Shown: one piece after another, positions 30,001 through 39,446 of the stretch | Layout: every line of letters starts with the position of its first letter | How positions within the stretch are numbered: the first letter of the stretch is position 1 | Source: Ancylomarina sp. 16SWW S1-10-2 | GTDB lineage: Bacteria; Bacteroidota; Bacteroidia; Bacteroidales; Marinifilaceae | Reading direction: 5' to 3' | Length of the DNA stretch: 64,000 bases | Assembly: GCF_009669305.1 (NCBI RefSeq) | Contig: NZ_SADB01000003.1 | Span: 1-64,000, forward strand | The notes under the pieces: generated by a model | Databases searched by the model: none | Seen by the model: the letters and a program-made list of their open reading frames with translations, nothing else | What the model was told of the DNA's origin: nothing | Made by a program: the position numbers and the translations under genes

Positions 30001-30150
30001 TTAATTCTCTTCAATATTGAATCCGACCTCTTTTAGTTGTTCCCAAAAGTTTGGGTACGATTGATTAACGACCATGGGGTCTGCAATTTTAATCTCTGGT
30101 CGAAGCATTGCAATTGGAGCAAGAGCCATTGCTATTCTATGCTCGTGCAT
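30001..30150 (-). pseudogene. aroA: C-terminal fragment of EPSP synthase (aroA)
   Basis: A minus-strand frame of 49 codons reads MHEHRIAMALAPIA..., then IADPMVVNQSYPNFWEQL, and ends at 30001. This is the C-terminus of 5-enolpyruvylshikimate-3-phosphate synthase: HEHRIAMA stands where the family has the DHRMAM active-site segment, and VVNQSYPNFWEQL matches the usual last helix. The other roughly 370 residues are absent. Immediately upstream lies a palindrome (CCAAGGG...CCCTTGG at 30166-30184) in unrelated DNA. An intact aroA presumably exists elsewhere. The stretch 30151-30284 holds no gene. Confidence 0.75.
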
Positions 30151-30284
30151 TTATACCGCTAGTAACCAAGGGCAAAACCCTTGGGTACTGCTGTGTTAAA
30201 TTGCCAACTCGTAGTAGACTGAATAGTAACAAAGTTTTTTAGGCTGATTCTAAACCTAAGAAACATCATGAGTCTAAGAGGGGA

Positions 30285-31829
30285 TTAATTTTTTTCACAC
30301 TTAATATAGCGTTCCATTAAAGCTTTAACCTTAAGGTCTTTTACATCGCCTAAGTGTTTAAGTAATACATCACGCATCGTCTTTAATTGATCCGCATAAG
30401 CTTTATTTCTATAGAGATTTACCCTCTCTTGGGAATCATTTTTTAAGTCATATAACTCATCATCACCGCAAGGATTGAAACAATATTTCCAATCTGGAGT
30501 ACGTACAGCACGCTCTCCGAACCAGTGACCGTTATACCACTCATATCGATAAAAAGCCACATCTGGCACATTAGCCCAAGCTTCATTACCATTTTTCAAT
30601 AATGGAATTAACGAACGGGAATCAACATTCGAAACAGTAGGCTGTAAATGCATATATTCTACTAAAGTCTGATTTAAATCAATAAGACTTACTTGGTGTT
30701 TAATCTTCTGAGGAGCCGTGTTAGGCGCTTTAATTAACATAGGAATACGCATTAAACCATCATAGGCATAAGGACCTTTGTCGTATAATCCGTGTTCTGA
30801 AAGCATACTTCCCTGATCTGAAGTAAATACGATTAACGTATTATCCCACATACCTAAACGTTTAATCTCATCAAACAATTTTCCCATCGATTGATCACAC
30901 ATCGTCATAAGACCCATTGAATAAGAGGTTGTTTTACGCCAATCATCATCACTCATATGGCCTAAATTCATCCATGGCCACAATACATCATGTTGATATT
31001 CGAGTCCTGGCTTATTTTCTTTATAAGACTCAGGCAATACAACTTTATTATAATCGTACATCTTGTCGTAAGGCGCTGGTACTGTATAAGCTGGATGTGG
31101 GGTATGGAAACCCACTGTCAAATAGAATGGACGTGAATCGTTAGCCGCTTTACGCAAAAACTTAATACCACCGTTTACCTCAACTTCAGGTTCACTTGTT
31201 TCGAAGGTTTTTTTCTTATCAGTAGAATAATATTCTGGTTTTTCTTCAAAAGTTTTACCTTTTTCGTAATATTTATCAAGTGATTCAAATTTAGGACGTT
31301 TAAATTTTTTCATTAAACTAGCACCATTACGACCTATAAACATGTCTGCACCTCTATCTTCAGGCGTCACATATCCTACGTGCCATTTACCAATATAGCC
31401 TACATTATAACCAGCATTTTTAGCCCACTCTATTATTGTAGGTTGATCTGCTGGGAGTGTTGCAATAGGGGAGTGCCATAGGTGTAAATTATCATCTAAT
31501 CCGGTACGATGACCATAACGACCTGTAAATAATGCGGCACGTGATGGACTACAAAGACCTGTTGTGGTACAAGCTTCTGAGAAACATGTTGATTCGGATG
31601 CCAGTTTATCCAAATTAGGTGTTTTCATTTTACCACCACCAAAACCAGCCATATCTAAACGCATATCATCCATGATTATAAAAATGACATTACGTTTTTC
31701 TGGAAATGGTTTTTTTGATTCTTTTTTAGACGTTTCTTTTTTTGAAACTTTTGCAAAAACAGGGCTCACTATAGCACCAGCAAAAACGATTAAGGCTAGT
31801 AATGTGAGTTGTTTAATTTTATTATTCAT
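30285..31829 (-). CDS. S1-family sulfatase
   Basis: This exported sulfatase of about 514 residues starts MNNKIKQLTLLALIVFAGAI at 31829; an upstream TTG at 31838 is less likely. The formylglycine motif is CSPSR (Cys about 93), followed by AALFTGRYG. Metal ligands appear in FIIMDDMRLDM (about 49) and FTSDQGSM (about 340), and GKWHVG is near 146. It is the last gene of the minus-strand block, 195 bp after a GH127 gene with a short inverted-repeat element between. It probably desulfates the sugar that the GH127 enzymes release or expose. Subfamily and regiospecificity are not readable here. Confidence 0.88.
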   Translation of the reverse strand: MNNKIKQLTLLALIVFAGAIVSPVFAKVSKKETSKKESKKPFPEKRNVIFIIMDDMRLDMAGFGGGKMKTPNLDKLASESTCFSEACTTTGLCSPSRAALFTGRYGHRTGLDDNLHLWHSPIATLPADQPTIIEWAKNAGYNVGYIGKWHVGYVTPEDRGADMFIGRNGASLMKKFKRPKFESLDKYYEKGKTFEEKPEYYSTDKKKTFETSEPEVEVNGGIKFLRKAANDSRPFYLTVGFHTPHPAYTVPAPYDKMYDYNKVVLPESYKENKPGLEYQHDVLWPWMNLGHMSDDDWRKTTSYSMGLMTMCDQSMGKLFDEIKRLGMWDNTLIVFTSDQGSMLSEHGLYDKGPYAYDGLMRIPMLIKAPNTAPQKIKHQVSLIDLNQTLVEYMHLQPTVSNVDSRSLIPLLKNGNEAWANVPDVAFYRYEWYNGHWFGERAVRTPDWKYCFNPCGDDELYDLKNDSQERVNLYRNKAYADQLKTMRDVLLKHLGDVKDLKVKALMERYIKCEKN

Positions 31830-31894
31830 GATTACCAATTTTTGGTTTTTTATTTATTAATGTTGGTTAGAATTTTTTTACCACTGAGTTCTCT

Positions 31895-32017
31895 CCGAAA
31901 AGTCGGCGTTTTTAAATTTTCAACTTTTTACCCCTGACCACTAAAGGGAAACATGTTAAAAATTATAGAACTCCTTGAAATCCCCTTTAGGGGATTTAGG
32001 GGTATTTGACTTTTCGG
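31895..32017. repeat. Short inverted-repeat element between sulfatase and GH127
   Basis: CCGAAAAGTC (31895-31904) is the reverse complement of GACTTTTCGG (32008-32017), framing 123 bp. Inside is CCCCTTTAGGGGATTTAGGGGT, which resembles common Bacteroidota interspersed repeats. It looks like a small non-coding mobile or REP-like element inserted between two co-oriented genes. Confidence 0.5.
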
Positions 32018-32024
32018 ATTGGAC

Positions 32025-34091
32025 TCACCATTTAATAGGAAAAAACACGGACATTTTGCCTACACCTCTATTTGCCCAAGCATAATAGGGAATAAAGGTC
32101 ATTTGAGTCTGGCGCGTTTTCATAACTTCTGTATCATAGAGTTGATCCTTATGCAAAGCTTCCGTTCTATGGTAAATAGTAGGAATAGTTATAATATTAA
32201 TACCACCTAAAAGTTGGTCTTTATAAGCTACTTTAAATTTAGAATTTGCACCTAACATCACATCTTCAAATTCCATATAAGGTTTGATATAATCGATACC
32301 TTCAGCACAATAAATTAATGGACCATTAGCCACGGCGGCCTGATTAACTAGTTCCTCAACTCGATTATTCGCTACGAGTAAACGAGGTTTCATATTTAAA
32401 TTTAGTGATATCTTATCTCCTTTTTTCCATGTGCGATTAACACTAGCAAATGTGCCAGCTTCGACTTTAATGGTTTGATTATTTACCATTAATTGTGCAT
32501 CTTCAGCCCAATTAGGAATACGTAATTTTAAATCGAAAGAGGCTGATTTGGCACTTTCGTAACTTATAGCAATGTTACCATCCCAAGGGTAATTTGTTTC
32601 TTGTTTTAATGCTACAGGCTGACCATTAACAGTTGTTTTAATCTCATTACTACCATAAAGCGTAATAAATAATGATTTTTTGTTTACTGCATAAGCATAA
32701 TTGTTAGTTTCTGTTAGGAAACGAACCATACTTGTGGGACAACAAACACATGATACTTCATTGGTCCAACGTTTAGCATGGTCCATTGACTTAAGATCGC
32801 CATTATTACCATTTCGACGTAAAGGATTTGTATAAAAATAACTCGTACCATCTATAGACATACCCGATAAATCATTATAGAAACCGATTTCCATTTGATC
32901 TACATATTTAGAATCGCCAGTAATCATAAACATTCTCCAGCTGAAATAGGCACCATAAAGAGTAGCACAAGTTTCATTATATGCATCCGCATTTTTTAAA
33001 CTATAAGGTAAGCCAAAAGCTTCGTGAACAGTTGTTGATCCCATTCCGTTACGAACTTCTGGATCTATTCCATCATGAACATTTCCAAGACCACCTGTTA
33101 CCGATGCTTTACGAGTATAAATATCATTCCAAATATTTTTTAATGGTTTCAAAAGAGTTGTGTCACCTGTTTCCGCATAAAGATCTGCTGCACCATTGTA
33201 AAGTACTGGAGCAGTAACGGCATGTCCAACCGCTTGATTTTCTTTTCTAAATGGAGTTGCATTCTGATAAAAAGATGTTTTAATATGACCTTTACCCGTT
33301 ACAAAACGGTTAGCCAAATCCAAATATTTATGATCTAAAGTACAACGGTAAAGTTCAACCAAACCCATTATTTGAGTTGAATTGTAATCTGCTGTTGCTT
33401 TCTCAGGAGTTACTTCTGCAAATGCTTTATCTAAACAATTTGCTGCTTTAATAGCAACATCGAGCAAAACACGCGATTGAGTAACTTTATAATGAGTACA
33501 AGCTAATGTTAGTAAATGCCCAATATTATATGTTTCATGGTATCCTCTCACCGAAAAATGAGGTTCTTTATGAATAAATTTACGAGTCTTGAACTGACTA
33601 GGACCTTTCAAACCATATCCTAATTGAAGATGAGTTGTTATATATCCATCTTCATCTTGAGCACTTGCAATAAGTTGAGCACAATCATTTATTCTTTTTA
33701 ATAAATCAGCGCTAGGATGAATTGCATAGTAGGCTACTTGCGCTTCAACCCATTTATAATAGTCACCATCTTGCCAATTTGTTCCAAAAGATCCAAATCC
33801 AGGTTTCATTTCACCTGCAACTTTTCTGAAATTATCTTCAGATTCTTTCATGAAATAGTCATATTCCGCAGGAACTACACTATCCATAGCCAACTGAAAA
33901 CGATCAGCCCAGAATCCATTTGTCCATTTAACACTACCCATATCCACATTGTGAGCTACGATATGAGAATTAGGTGTTGCATTTATATAAGGTTCATTAG
34001 CTACAGCTTGCGAAAATCCGTTTTGAGCTATCATACAAAGAGATGCTAAAACGATTCCTTTGCCGATCTTTATTATATTGTTTGTCATCAC
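32025..34091 (-). CDS. GH127-family enzyme, paralog 1
   Basis: This 688-residue exported enzyme has a signal peptide ending near NGFSQ. It has the (alpha/alpha)6-barrel architecture of GH127. The family's metal/nucleophile residues are present: YNETCA (about 372-377) and VCCPT (about 447-451) correspond to the Glu-Cys and Cys-Cys of beta-L-arabinofuranosidase HypBA1. In marine carrageenan loci, GH127 members act instead as 3,6-anhydro-D-galactosidases, which fits this neighbourhood better. It begins 4 bp after the sulfatase at 34096-35577, so the two are translationally coupled. It is closest by eye to paralog 2 (35630-37657). Confidence 0.85.
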   Translation of the reverse strand: MMTNNIIKIGKGIVLASLCMIAQNGFSQAVANEPYINATPNSHIVAHNVDMGSVKWTNGFWADRFQLAMDSVVPAEYDYFMKESEDNFRKVAGEMKPGFGSFGTNWQDGDYYKWVEAQVAYYAIHPSADLLKRINDCAQLIASAQDEDGYITTHLQLGYGLKGPSQFKTRKFIHKEPHFSVRGYHETYNIGHLLTLACTHYKVTQSRVLLDVAIKAANCLDKAFAEVTPEKATADYNSTQIMGLVELYRCTLDHKYLDLANRFVTGKGHIKTSFYQNATPFRKENQAVGHAVTAPVLYNGAADLYAETGDTTLLKPLKNIWNDIYTRKASVTGGLGNVHDGIDPEVRNGMGSTTVHEAFGLPYSLKNADAYNETCATLYGAYFSWRMFMITGDSKYVDQMEIGFYNDLSGMSIDGTSYFYTNPLRRNGNNGDLKSMDHAKRWTNEVSCVCCPTSMVRFLTETNNYAYAVNKKSLFITLYGSNEIKTTVNGQPVALKQETNYPWDGNIAISYESAKSASFDLKLRIPNWAEDAQLMVNNQTIKVEAGTFASVNRTWKKGDKISLNLNMKPRLLVANNRVEELVNQAAVANGPLIYCAEGIDYIKPYMEFEDVMLGANSKFKVAYKDQLLGGINIITIPTIYHRTEALHKDQLYDTEVMKTRQTQMTFIPYYAWANRGVGKMSVFFPIKW

Positions 34092-34095
34092 TTTA

Positions 34096-35577
34096 TTATT
34101 TATAAATTAAAGGATTAACCTTATCAAGATATCGAGGTTCTTTATATTTATTCATTTGCGCTATTAGAGACTTCATAATGGTGTCGCTCACAGATTTATA
34201 TGCAGAATCTCTGAAGCAATTTTTGATCTCTAAAGGATCTGTCTTTAAATCATATAACCAAGGCGTATCTACTGTTGAAAGGACTAATTTGTAACGACCA
34301 TCAGTTGCCATTACCCAATTAAAAGTACTTGTTCCGTAAACTATTCTCTTAGTATCAACATATTTAGCTTTAGATGTTAATGATGATGCAAAAGCTTGAC
34401 CATCCATTCCTTGAATTTGAGGTACATCCATAAGTTGTAATAAGGTTGGCATTAAATCAACATTTACGTGAGGTGTTGAGATAACTTTGCCTTTTCTGAT
34501 TTTATTAGGATAACGAATTATTAAAGGTACATGAGCCGAAGTCTCAAAAGGTAAACCTTTGTTTATGCGATGATGTTCAAAATTCAATTCTCCATGATCT
34601 GCAGTAAATACGACGATTGTATTGTCGTCTATCTTGTGTTTTTTTAATGCCTCCATAATACGTCCAATATTATCATCGATATCTGTAACCATACCAAAAT
34701 AATTGATAATATGAGATTTATCAAACTCAACACCTACTTCGTTACTTAACTCAGAGCGAGCCCACTTTGGTCTGTCTTCAACTTTTTGATGATAAGTTGA
34801 AGGAGCGTGGTAATCTAAATCAGCGTACATTTTATCGTAAGGAGGTACAGCAATATCTGGAGAATGAGGATCTGGAATGCTAAGCACTAAACAAAATGGT
34901 TGATCTTTATTTTCTTTAATGACATCTAAAGCTTTGTCAGTCAAAAATTTGGTGCAGGGTACAACTAATTTTCCTGGTACTGGTTTCGGATTATTAGTAA
35001 GCGTAATATGCTTAGGATCTCTACCAACCACATAATATTTTTGGTGACCAGTATTAAACATATAGGTATTGTCATCAAAACCCAATGATGGCGTAAATTG
35101 CCATCCTGGAATAGGTTCATTATCAGCTAAATGCCATTTGCCAATATAAGAAGTTGCATAATCTTGATCCTTAAGAGCTTGTCCTATAGTTGTTGCATCA
35201 TGACGTAAGCCACAACCATTTAATGGTACGCCTACTTTATCAGGATAACAACCCGTAAATATAGACGCTCGAGATGGTGAACATACTGGCGCTGAGGCGT
35301 AATAACTTGTGTATATAGCTCCCTCTTCTGCTATTTTATCTAAATTTGGTGTATTAGGTGCAATGTTTTCACCCCATCTACAAGCTAATTCTTCTGGTAA
35401 AAAGTCTCTATAGCTACCAATAGTAAGATAAGATTGTTCATCTGTCATAATGAAAATCAGGTTGGGCTTTTTTTTATTGTTTTTTGCTTGTAGATTCTGA
35501 TTGCTTAGAATCGGAGCTATAAAACTGATTAATAGAGTTAATATTAATCCTTTACATATTAATCTGTTTGAATACAT
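34096..35577 (-). CDS. S1-family sulfatase
   Basis: This 493-residue exported sulfatase has a hydrophobic N-terminal signal (GLILTLLISFIAPILS). The formylglycine motif CSPSR (Cys about 99) is followed by ASIFTGCYP. The metal site includes IMTDEQSY (about 44) and FTADHGE (about 322), and GKWHL is near 144. The DHGELNF variant recalls choline-sulfatase/arylsulfatase-like branches. It lies between two GH127 genes, 52 bp after one and 4 bp before the next. This supports cooperation: desulfation first, then removal of the anhydro sugar. Confidence 0.88.
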   Translation of the reverse strand: MYSNRLICKGLILTLLISFIAPILSNQNLQAKNNKKKPNLIFIMTDEQSYLTIGSYRDFLPEELACRWGENIAPNTPNLDKIAEEGAIYTSYYASAPVCSPSRASIFTGCYPDKVGVPLNGCGLRHDATTIGQALKDQDYATSYIGKWHLADNEPIPGWQFTPSLGFDDNTYMFNTGHQKYYVVGRDPKHITLTNNPKPVPGKLVVPCTKFLTDKALDVIKENKDQPFCLVLSIPDPHSPDIAVPPYDKMYADLDYHAPSTYHQKVEDRPKWARSELSNEVGVEFDKSHIINYFGMVTDIDDNIGRIMEALKKHKIDDNTIVVFTADHGELNFEHHRINKGLPFETSAHVPLIIRYPNKIRKGKVISTPHVNVDLMPTLLQLMDVPQIQGMDGQAFASSLTSKAKYVDTKRIVYGTSTFNWVMATDGRYKLVLSTVDTPWLYDLKTDPLEIKNCFRDSAYKSVSDTIMKSLIAQMNKYKEPRYLDKVNPLIYK

Positions 35578-35629
35578 GTTTTTTATATTTCAATTTTTAG
35601 TTAAACTTGGAAAAGTATCAGATTCTATT

Positions 35630-37657
35630 TTATTCCCATTTTATAGGTATAAAGACTGTCATTTCACTTAGACCTCTATTACTCCATGTGTAATATGGAA
35701 TAAGATTAAGTTTTGTTTCCTTAACTTCCGGATTTAATTTGCTGTATAATTTATCTTTTGGAGTTATTGATTCACGCATGTAGGCATTCTCTACTGTAAT
35801 CTCATTTATACCTCCAAGCATATCTTTTTTGTATTGAACTTTAAACTCTGGATTTGAAGGAATTAATAGGTTTGGTAATTTAACAGATGCTTGACTATTT
35901 TCATTTGTCTCTGCACAATAGATAAGTGGACCATAAGCCACTGCAACTTGACCACGAAGTTCTTCCACTAAAGGATTAGCTTGAATAAGTCTTGGTTTCA
36001 TGTCTATGTATAATTCTACCTTATCGCCATGTTTCCATATGCGTTTAACCTGTGCAAATGTTCCTGCTTCTACATTGTGCTTTTCACCATTTATGGTATA
36101 ATAAGAGTTTTTAGCCCATGCTGGAATTCTTAACATCAAAGCAAAATCATTATGAAGTTCTCCACTAAAGTTAAAGGTCGATTTACCACTAATAGGATAA
36201 TCAGAAGTCTGATCGAACGTGACTCTTTTCCCATTAATTTGTGTACTCATAATATTACTACCATAAAGAGTGACGAATAGTTTACCTTCTTTTTTAGCGT
36301 AAGCATAATCATTCGTTTGGGCTAAAAATCTTGCTATACTTGTAGGACAGCAAACACATGTTTCTTGATTTGTCCAACGTTGATGGTGATCTAAAGAAAG
36401 TAGAGGTTGGTCCTTTCCATACCAACGAAGTACGTTTGTGTAAAAATAACTTTTTCCATCAAGTGCCATTGATGATAAATTATTGTAGAATGATGTTTCC
36501 ATCTGATCTACATATTTGGCATCGCCTGTTAAAATGAACATTCTCCAAGAGAAAAAAGCTCCATAAAAGGATGCGCATGTTTCATTATAGGCAGTTGAGT
36601 TTGCTAGGCTATACGGAGCACCAAATGCTTCTTGAACTGTTGCATTTCTATTTGTTGGAGATACGCCGTTGTGAACATTTCCTAAACCACCTGTTACCGA
36701 TGCTTTACGAGTATAAATATCTTCCCAAATAGCTTTTAAAGATTTTAGTAAGGCTTCGTCTCCTGTTTCGGCACATAAATCTGCGGCTCCGTTATATAAA
36801 ACGGTTGCTAAAACGGCATGCCCAACAGCCTGAGTTTCTTTTCGAAGTGGTGTTGCATTTTGGTTCATAGCATCTTTTCCCATACCACGAGAACTTACAA
36901 ATCTATTCGCTACATCTAAATATTTTTGATCTTTGGTACATCTATATAGTTCCATTAAACCCATAATTTGAGTGGGGTTAAAATCCATATCAGATGTTTC
37001 TTTGCTTGTGGTAGGAAATTGTTTGTCTAAAAAGGCACCTACTTTTATAGCTACATTAAGTAAGGTGCTATCTCCGGTTACGCGATAGTGTGTTGTTGCA
37101 AGTGTCATTAAATGTCCCATGTTATAAGTTTCATGGAAACGACAAGTTGCAAAACGTTTAGGATGTTTAAATTTGTGTAACTGATAAGATTTTGGTCCCA
37201 TTAAACCATGACCAATTTGAGTATGAGTCGTTAAATAACCATCTTTAGCTTGAGCATCTGCAATAAGATGCGCACGACGCTGAATCTCTTTTAATAGTTC
37301 AGGACTTTTATTTATAGCGTAAAGAGAAATTTGAGCTTCTAACCATTTGTAATAGTCCCCGTCTTGCCAGTTTGTTCCTTGAAAGCCAATTTTTGATTTC
37401 TTTTCCCCTGCAAGTATTTTAAAATTGTCTTCTGAAAAATTCATAAAGTAATTCCATTCTGCTGGTATTACATTATTTTCGTCTAAGTCAAAACGATCTT
37501 TCCAGAAACCTGGAGTCCATTTTACTTCTTCCATTCCAAGACCTCTAACTGCTACATTAGCATTAGAAGTAGGATTGATATAAGGTTTTACAGGACGTTC
37601 TTGAGCAAAAAGAGTCGTTGCTAGCAAGCAAAAAACTACTATCATCCGATTTTTCAT
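35630..37657 (-). CDS. GH127-family enzyme, paralog 2
   Basis: This 675-residue exported enzyme has a signal peptide (MKNRMIVVFCLLATTLFAQ). It carries the catalytic region YNETCA (about 358) and CVCCPT (about 434-439), so the Cys/Glu metal-nucleophile set is intact. It aligns closely with the enzyme at 32025-34091 throughout (KWTPGFWKDRF, GTNWQDGDYYKW, ASVTGGLGNVH), indicating duplication of a GH127-sulfatase pair. It is first in its operon and divergent from the sulfatase at 38062. The shared intergenic region carries operator copy 3. Anhydro-D-galactosidase activity is inferred from context; beta-L-arabinofuranosidase is the classical alternative. Confidence 0.86.
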   Translation of the reverse strand: MKNRMIVVFCLLATTLFAQERPVKPYINPTSNANVAVRGLGMEEVKWTPGFWKDRFDLDENNVIPAEWNYFMNFSEDNFKILAGEKKSKIGFQGTNWQDGDYYKWLEAQISLYAINKSPELLKEIQRRAHLIADAQAKDGYLTTHTQIGHGLMGPKSYQLHKFKHPKRFATCRFHETYNMGHLMTLATTHYRVTGDSTLLNVAIKVGAFLDKQFPTTSKETSDMDFNPTQIMGLMELYRCTKDQKYLDVANRFVSSRGMGKDAMNQNATPLRKETQAVGHAVLATVLYNGAADLCAETGDEALLKSLKAIWEDIYTRKASVTGGLGNVHNGVSPTNRNATVQEAFGAPYSLANSTAYNETCASFYGAFFSWRMFILTGDAKYVDQMETSFYNNLSSMALDGKSYFYTNVLRWYGKDQPLLSLDHHQRWTNQETCVCCPTSIARFLAQTNDYAYAKKEGKLFVTLYGSNIMSTQINGKRVTFDQTSDYPISGKSTFNFSGELHNDFALMLRIPAWAKNSYYTINGEKHNVEAGTFAQVKRIWKHGDKVELYIDMKPRLIQANPLVEELRGQVAVAYGPLIYCAETNENSQASVKLPNLLIPSNPEFKVQYKKDMLGGINEITVENAYMRESITPKDKLYSKLNPEVKETKLNLIPYYTWSNRGLSEMTVFIPIKWE

Positions 37658-37765
37658 TATATTTTATTTTTAGCTGTTTTATTATAATGTTAACAACACT
37701 AAAGGAACGCAGATTATAAGAAATGGGCTAGCTCATTTTTATCACTTGATGGGCCATTTTTAGCT

Positions 37766-37872
37766 TTATTTAATTTGTTCTCTAAATTGAGAAGGTGTTC
37801 TGCCAGATATACGTTTAAAATGTTTATTAAATTACTCATAGTTTGGAAACCCGAATAATCGTATACCTCATT
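37766..37872 (-). pseudogene. Remnant of an AraC-family regulator (C-terminal HTH)
   Basis: The minus strand reads RLFGFPNYE-stop-FNKHFKRISGRTPSQFREQIK-stop, ending at 37766. This is the second helix-turn-helix and tail of an AraC-type regulator, with an in-frame TAA where the family has a residue after NYE. The rest of the gene is gone. It lies between divergent operons, 35 bp from operator copy 3. The intact AraC gene at 16211 likewise sits next to operator copy 2, so a regulator-operator unit may once have been duplicated. The remaining bases of 37658-38061 are AT-rich. Confidence 0.75.
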
Positions 37873-37906
37873 TTTAGATGCGTGTTAGATTTGTTATTTA
37901 AAGTAA

Positions 37907-37944
37907 GGGGTAAAATAATGTAATGACGAGGTAAATTTCACCAA
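37907..37944 (+). promoter_or_regulatory. Operator-like motif, copy 3 (divergent GH127 / sulfatase promoters)
   Basis: GGGGTAAAATAATGTAA, six variable bases, then GGTAAATTTCACCAA. Half-sites at 37909 and 37930 are 21 bp apart. It differs from the SusC copy at few positions outside the spacer. It ends 117 bp before the sulfatase at 38062 and could also serve the GH127 operon starting at 37657 on the other strand. Confidence 0.75.
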
Positions 37945-38061
37945 GCTAGTTCATTCTAATTTGATTTTCTTTGCTAATGAGAATAATTTATAACGGTTGC
38001 AGACTTATCATTTGAATCGTAAATACAAATTATTGGAAGTGAAACAACATAATTTACTAAG

Positions 38062-39444
38062 ATGAGATATAAAGTATTATTTGTTGCGCTGTTGCTTGTT
38101 CAGCAGTTCGCATTCGGTCAAAAACAACCTAATATAATCCTTCTTTTTTCTGATGATGCAGGGTATGCTGATTTTGGATTTCAGGGAAGTAAAGTAATGC
38201 ACACGCCAAATCTGGATAAATTAGCTTCAGAAGGTGTGAAATTTACACAAGGGTATGTGTCTGCATCTGTTTGTGGTCCTTCGCGTGCAGGACTAATGAC
38301 AGGTCGTTATCAACAACGTTTTGGTTTCGAAGAAAACAATGTACCGTCATATATGAGTGCTAATTCAGCTTTAGATGGTGAGAACATGGGTTTACCTCTC
38401 GATCAGGTAACTATGGGAGATTATTTAAAGAAGTTGGGTTATACGACAGCTGTTTTTGGAAAATGGCATTTGGGAGGTGCTGATTGTTACCATCCATTAA
38501 AACGTGGATTCGATGAGTTTTATGGTTTTCGTGGTGGAGCACGTAGCTATTATGAATATTCAAATGTTTCGAAAGTAGTACGTGAAAAACGTTTGGAGCG
38601 TAATTTTGAAGAATATGCAGAACCAGAAAGATATTTAACCGACAGACTTGGTGAAGAAGCTGCGGATTTTATTGAAAGAAATCAGGATAAACCATTTTTT
38701 GCTTTTGTGTCGTTCAATGCCGTTCATACGCCTATGGAGGCTGAGGCAAAGGATATGGATAAGTTTCCTCAACTGTCTGGAAAAAGACAGCAAGTTGCTG
38801 GTATGACATTAGCATTAGATCGTGCTTGCGGATTGATTCTTGATAAATTAAAAGAACTTGGCTTAGATGAAAATACCTTGGTGGTTTTCACAAACGATAA
38901 CGGTGGACCTACAGATAAAAATGCTTCTGTTAATCTTCCATTGGCGGGAACTAAATCGAATCACTTAGAAGGTGGTGTGAGAGTTCCATATATCATGCGA
39001 TGGCCAGGTAAAATCAAAGAAAATACAGAATATGATTATCCTGTAAGTACAATGGACCTGTTACCTACGTTTGTAGCTGCAGGTGGAGGTGATTCTAAAG
39101 CATTGGAAAATGTGGATGGTGTTGATCTACTTCCTTTTGTTAAGCATGAAAACACAGGCAGACCTCATAACGTTTTGTTTTGGAAAAAAGCCTGTCGTGC
39201 TTCTGTACGTTTGGGCGATTGGAAATTATTACGTTTCCCAGATCGTCCTGCAGAGTTGTATAACATCATTAAAGATGAGTCTGAACAAAACGATTTGGCA
39301 GCTAAGTATCCTGATAAAGTACGTGAAATGTACAAGATGATATTTGATTGGGAATCTACTTTAGAGCGTCCTCGTTGGTTGTTACAACGTAAATTCGAAA
39401 ATGTTGATATTGATAGAATGGATAAATACAGAAAAGTAAAATAA
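38062..39444 (+). CDS. S1-family sulfatase
   Basis: This 460-residue sulfatase has a cleavable signal ([20 protein letters not shown]). The formylglycine motif CGPSR (Cys about 71) is followed by [15 protein letters not shown]. Metal and substrate motifs are [13 protein letters not shown] (about 27-39), [13 protein letters not shown] (about 133) and FTNDNGG (about 278). This variant ([19 protein letters not shown]) is frequent among sulfatases of marine galactan loci. It leads the plus-strand block, 117 bp after operator copy 3. The GH127 gene starts 2 bp downstream, so the pair is almost certainly co-translated. Confidence 0.9.
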   Translation: MRYKVLFVALLLVQQFAFGQKQPNIILLFSDDAGYADFGFQGSKVMHTPNLDKLASEGVKFTQGYVSASVCGPSRAGLMTGRYQQRFGFEENNVPSYMSANSALDGENMGLPLDQVTMGDYLKKLGYTTAVFGKWHLGGADCYHPLKRGFDEFYGFRGGARSYYEYSNVSKVVREKRLERNFEEYAEPERYLTDRLGEEAADFIERNQDKPFFAFVSFNAVHTPMEAEAKDMDKFPQLSGKRQQVAGMTLALDRACGLILDKLKELGLDENTLVVFTNDNGGPTDKNASVNLPLAGTKSNHLEGGVRVPYIMRWPGKIKENTEYDYPVSTMDLLPTFVAAGGGDSKALENVDGVDLLPFVKHENTGRPHNVLFWKKACRASVRLGDWKLLRFPDRPAELYNIIKDESEQNDLAAKYPDKVREMYKMIFDWESTLERPRWLLQRKFENVDIDRMDKYRKVK

Positions 39445-39446
39445 AC

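Noticed and set aside
30285-37657. GH127 genes as part of an arabinan-degrading locus
   Set aside because: No arabinan-specific partners (GH51, arabinose isomerase, arabinose transporter) are present, while sulfatases and anhydrogalactose enzymes are abundant.
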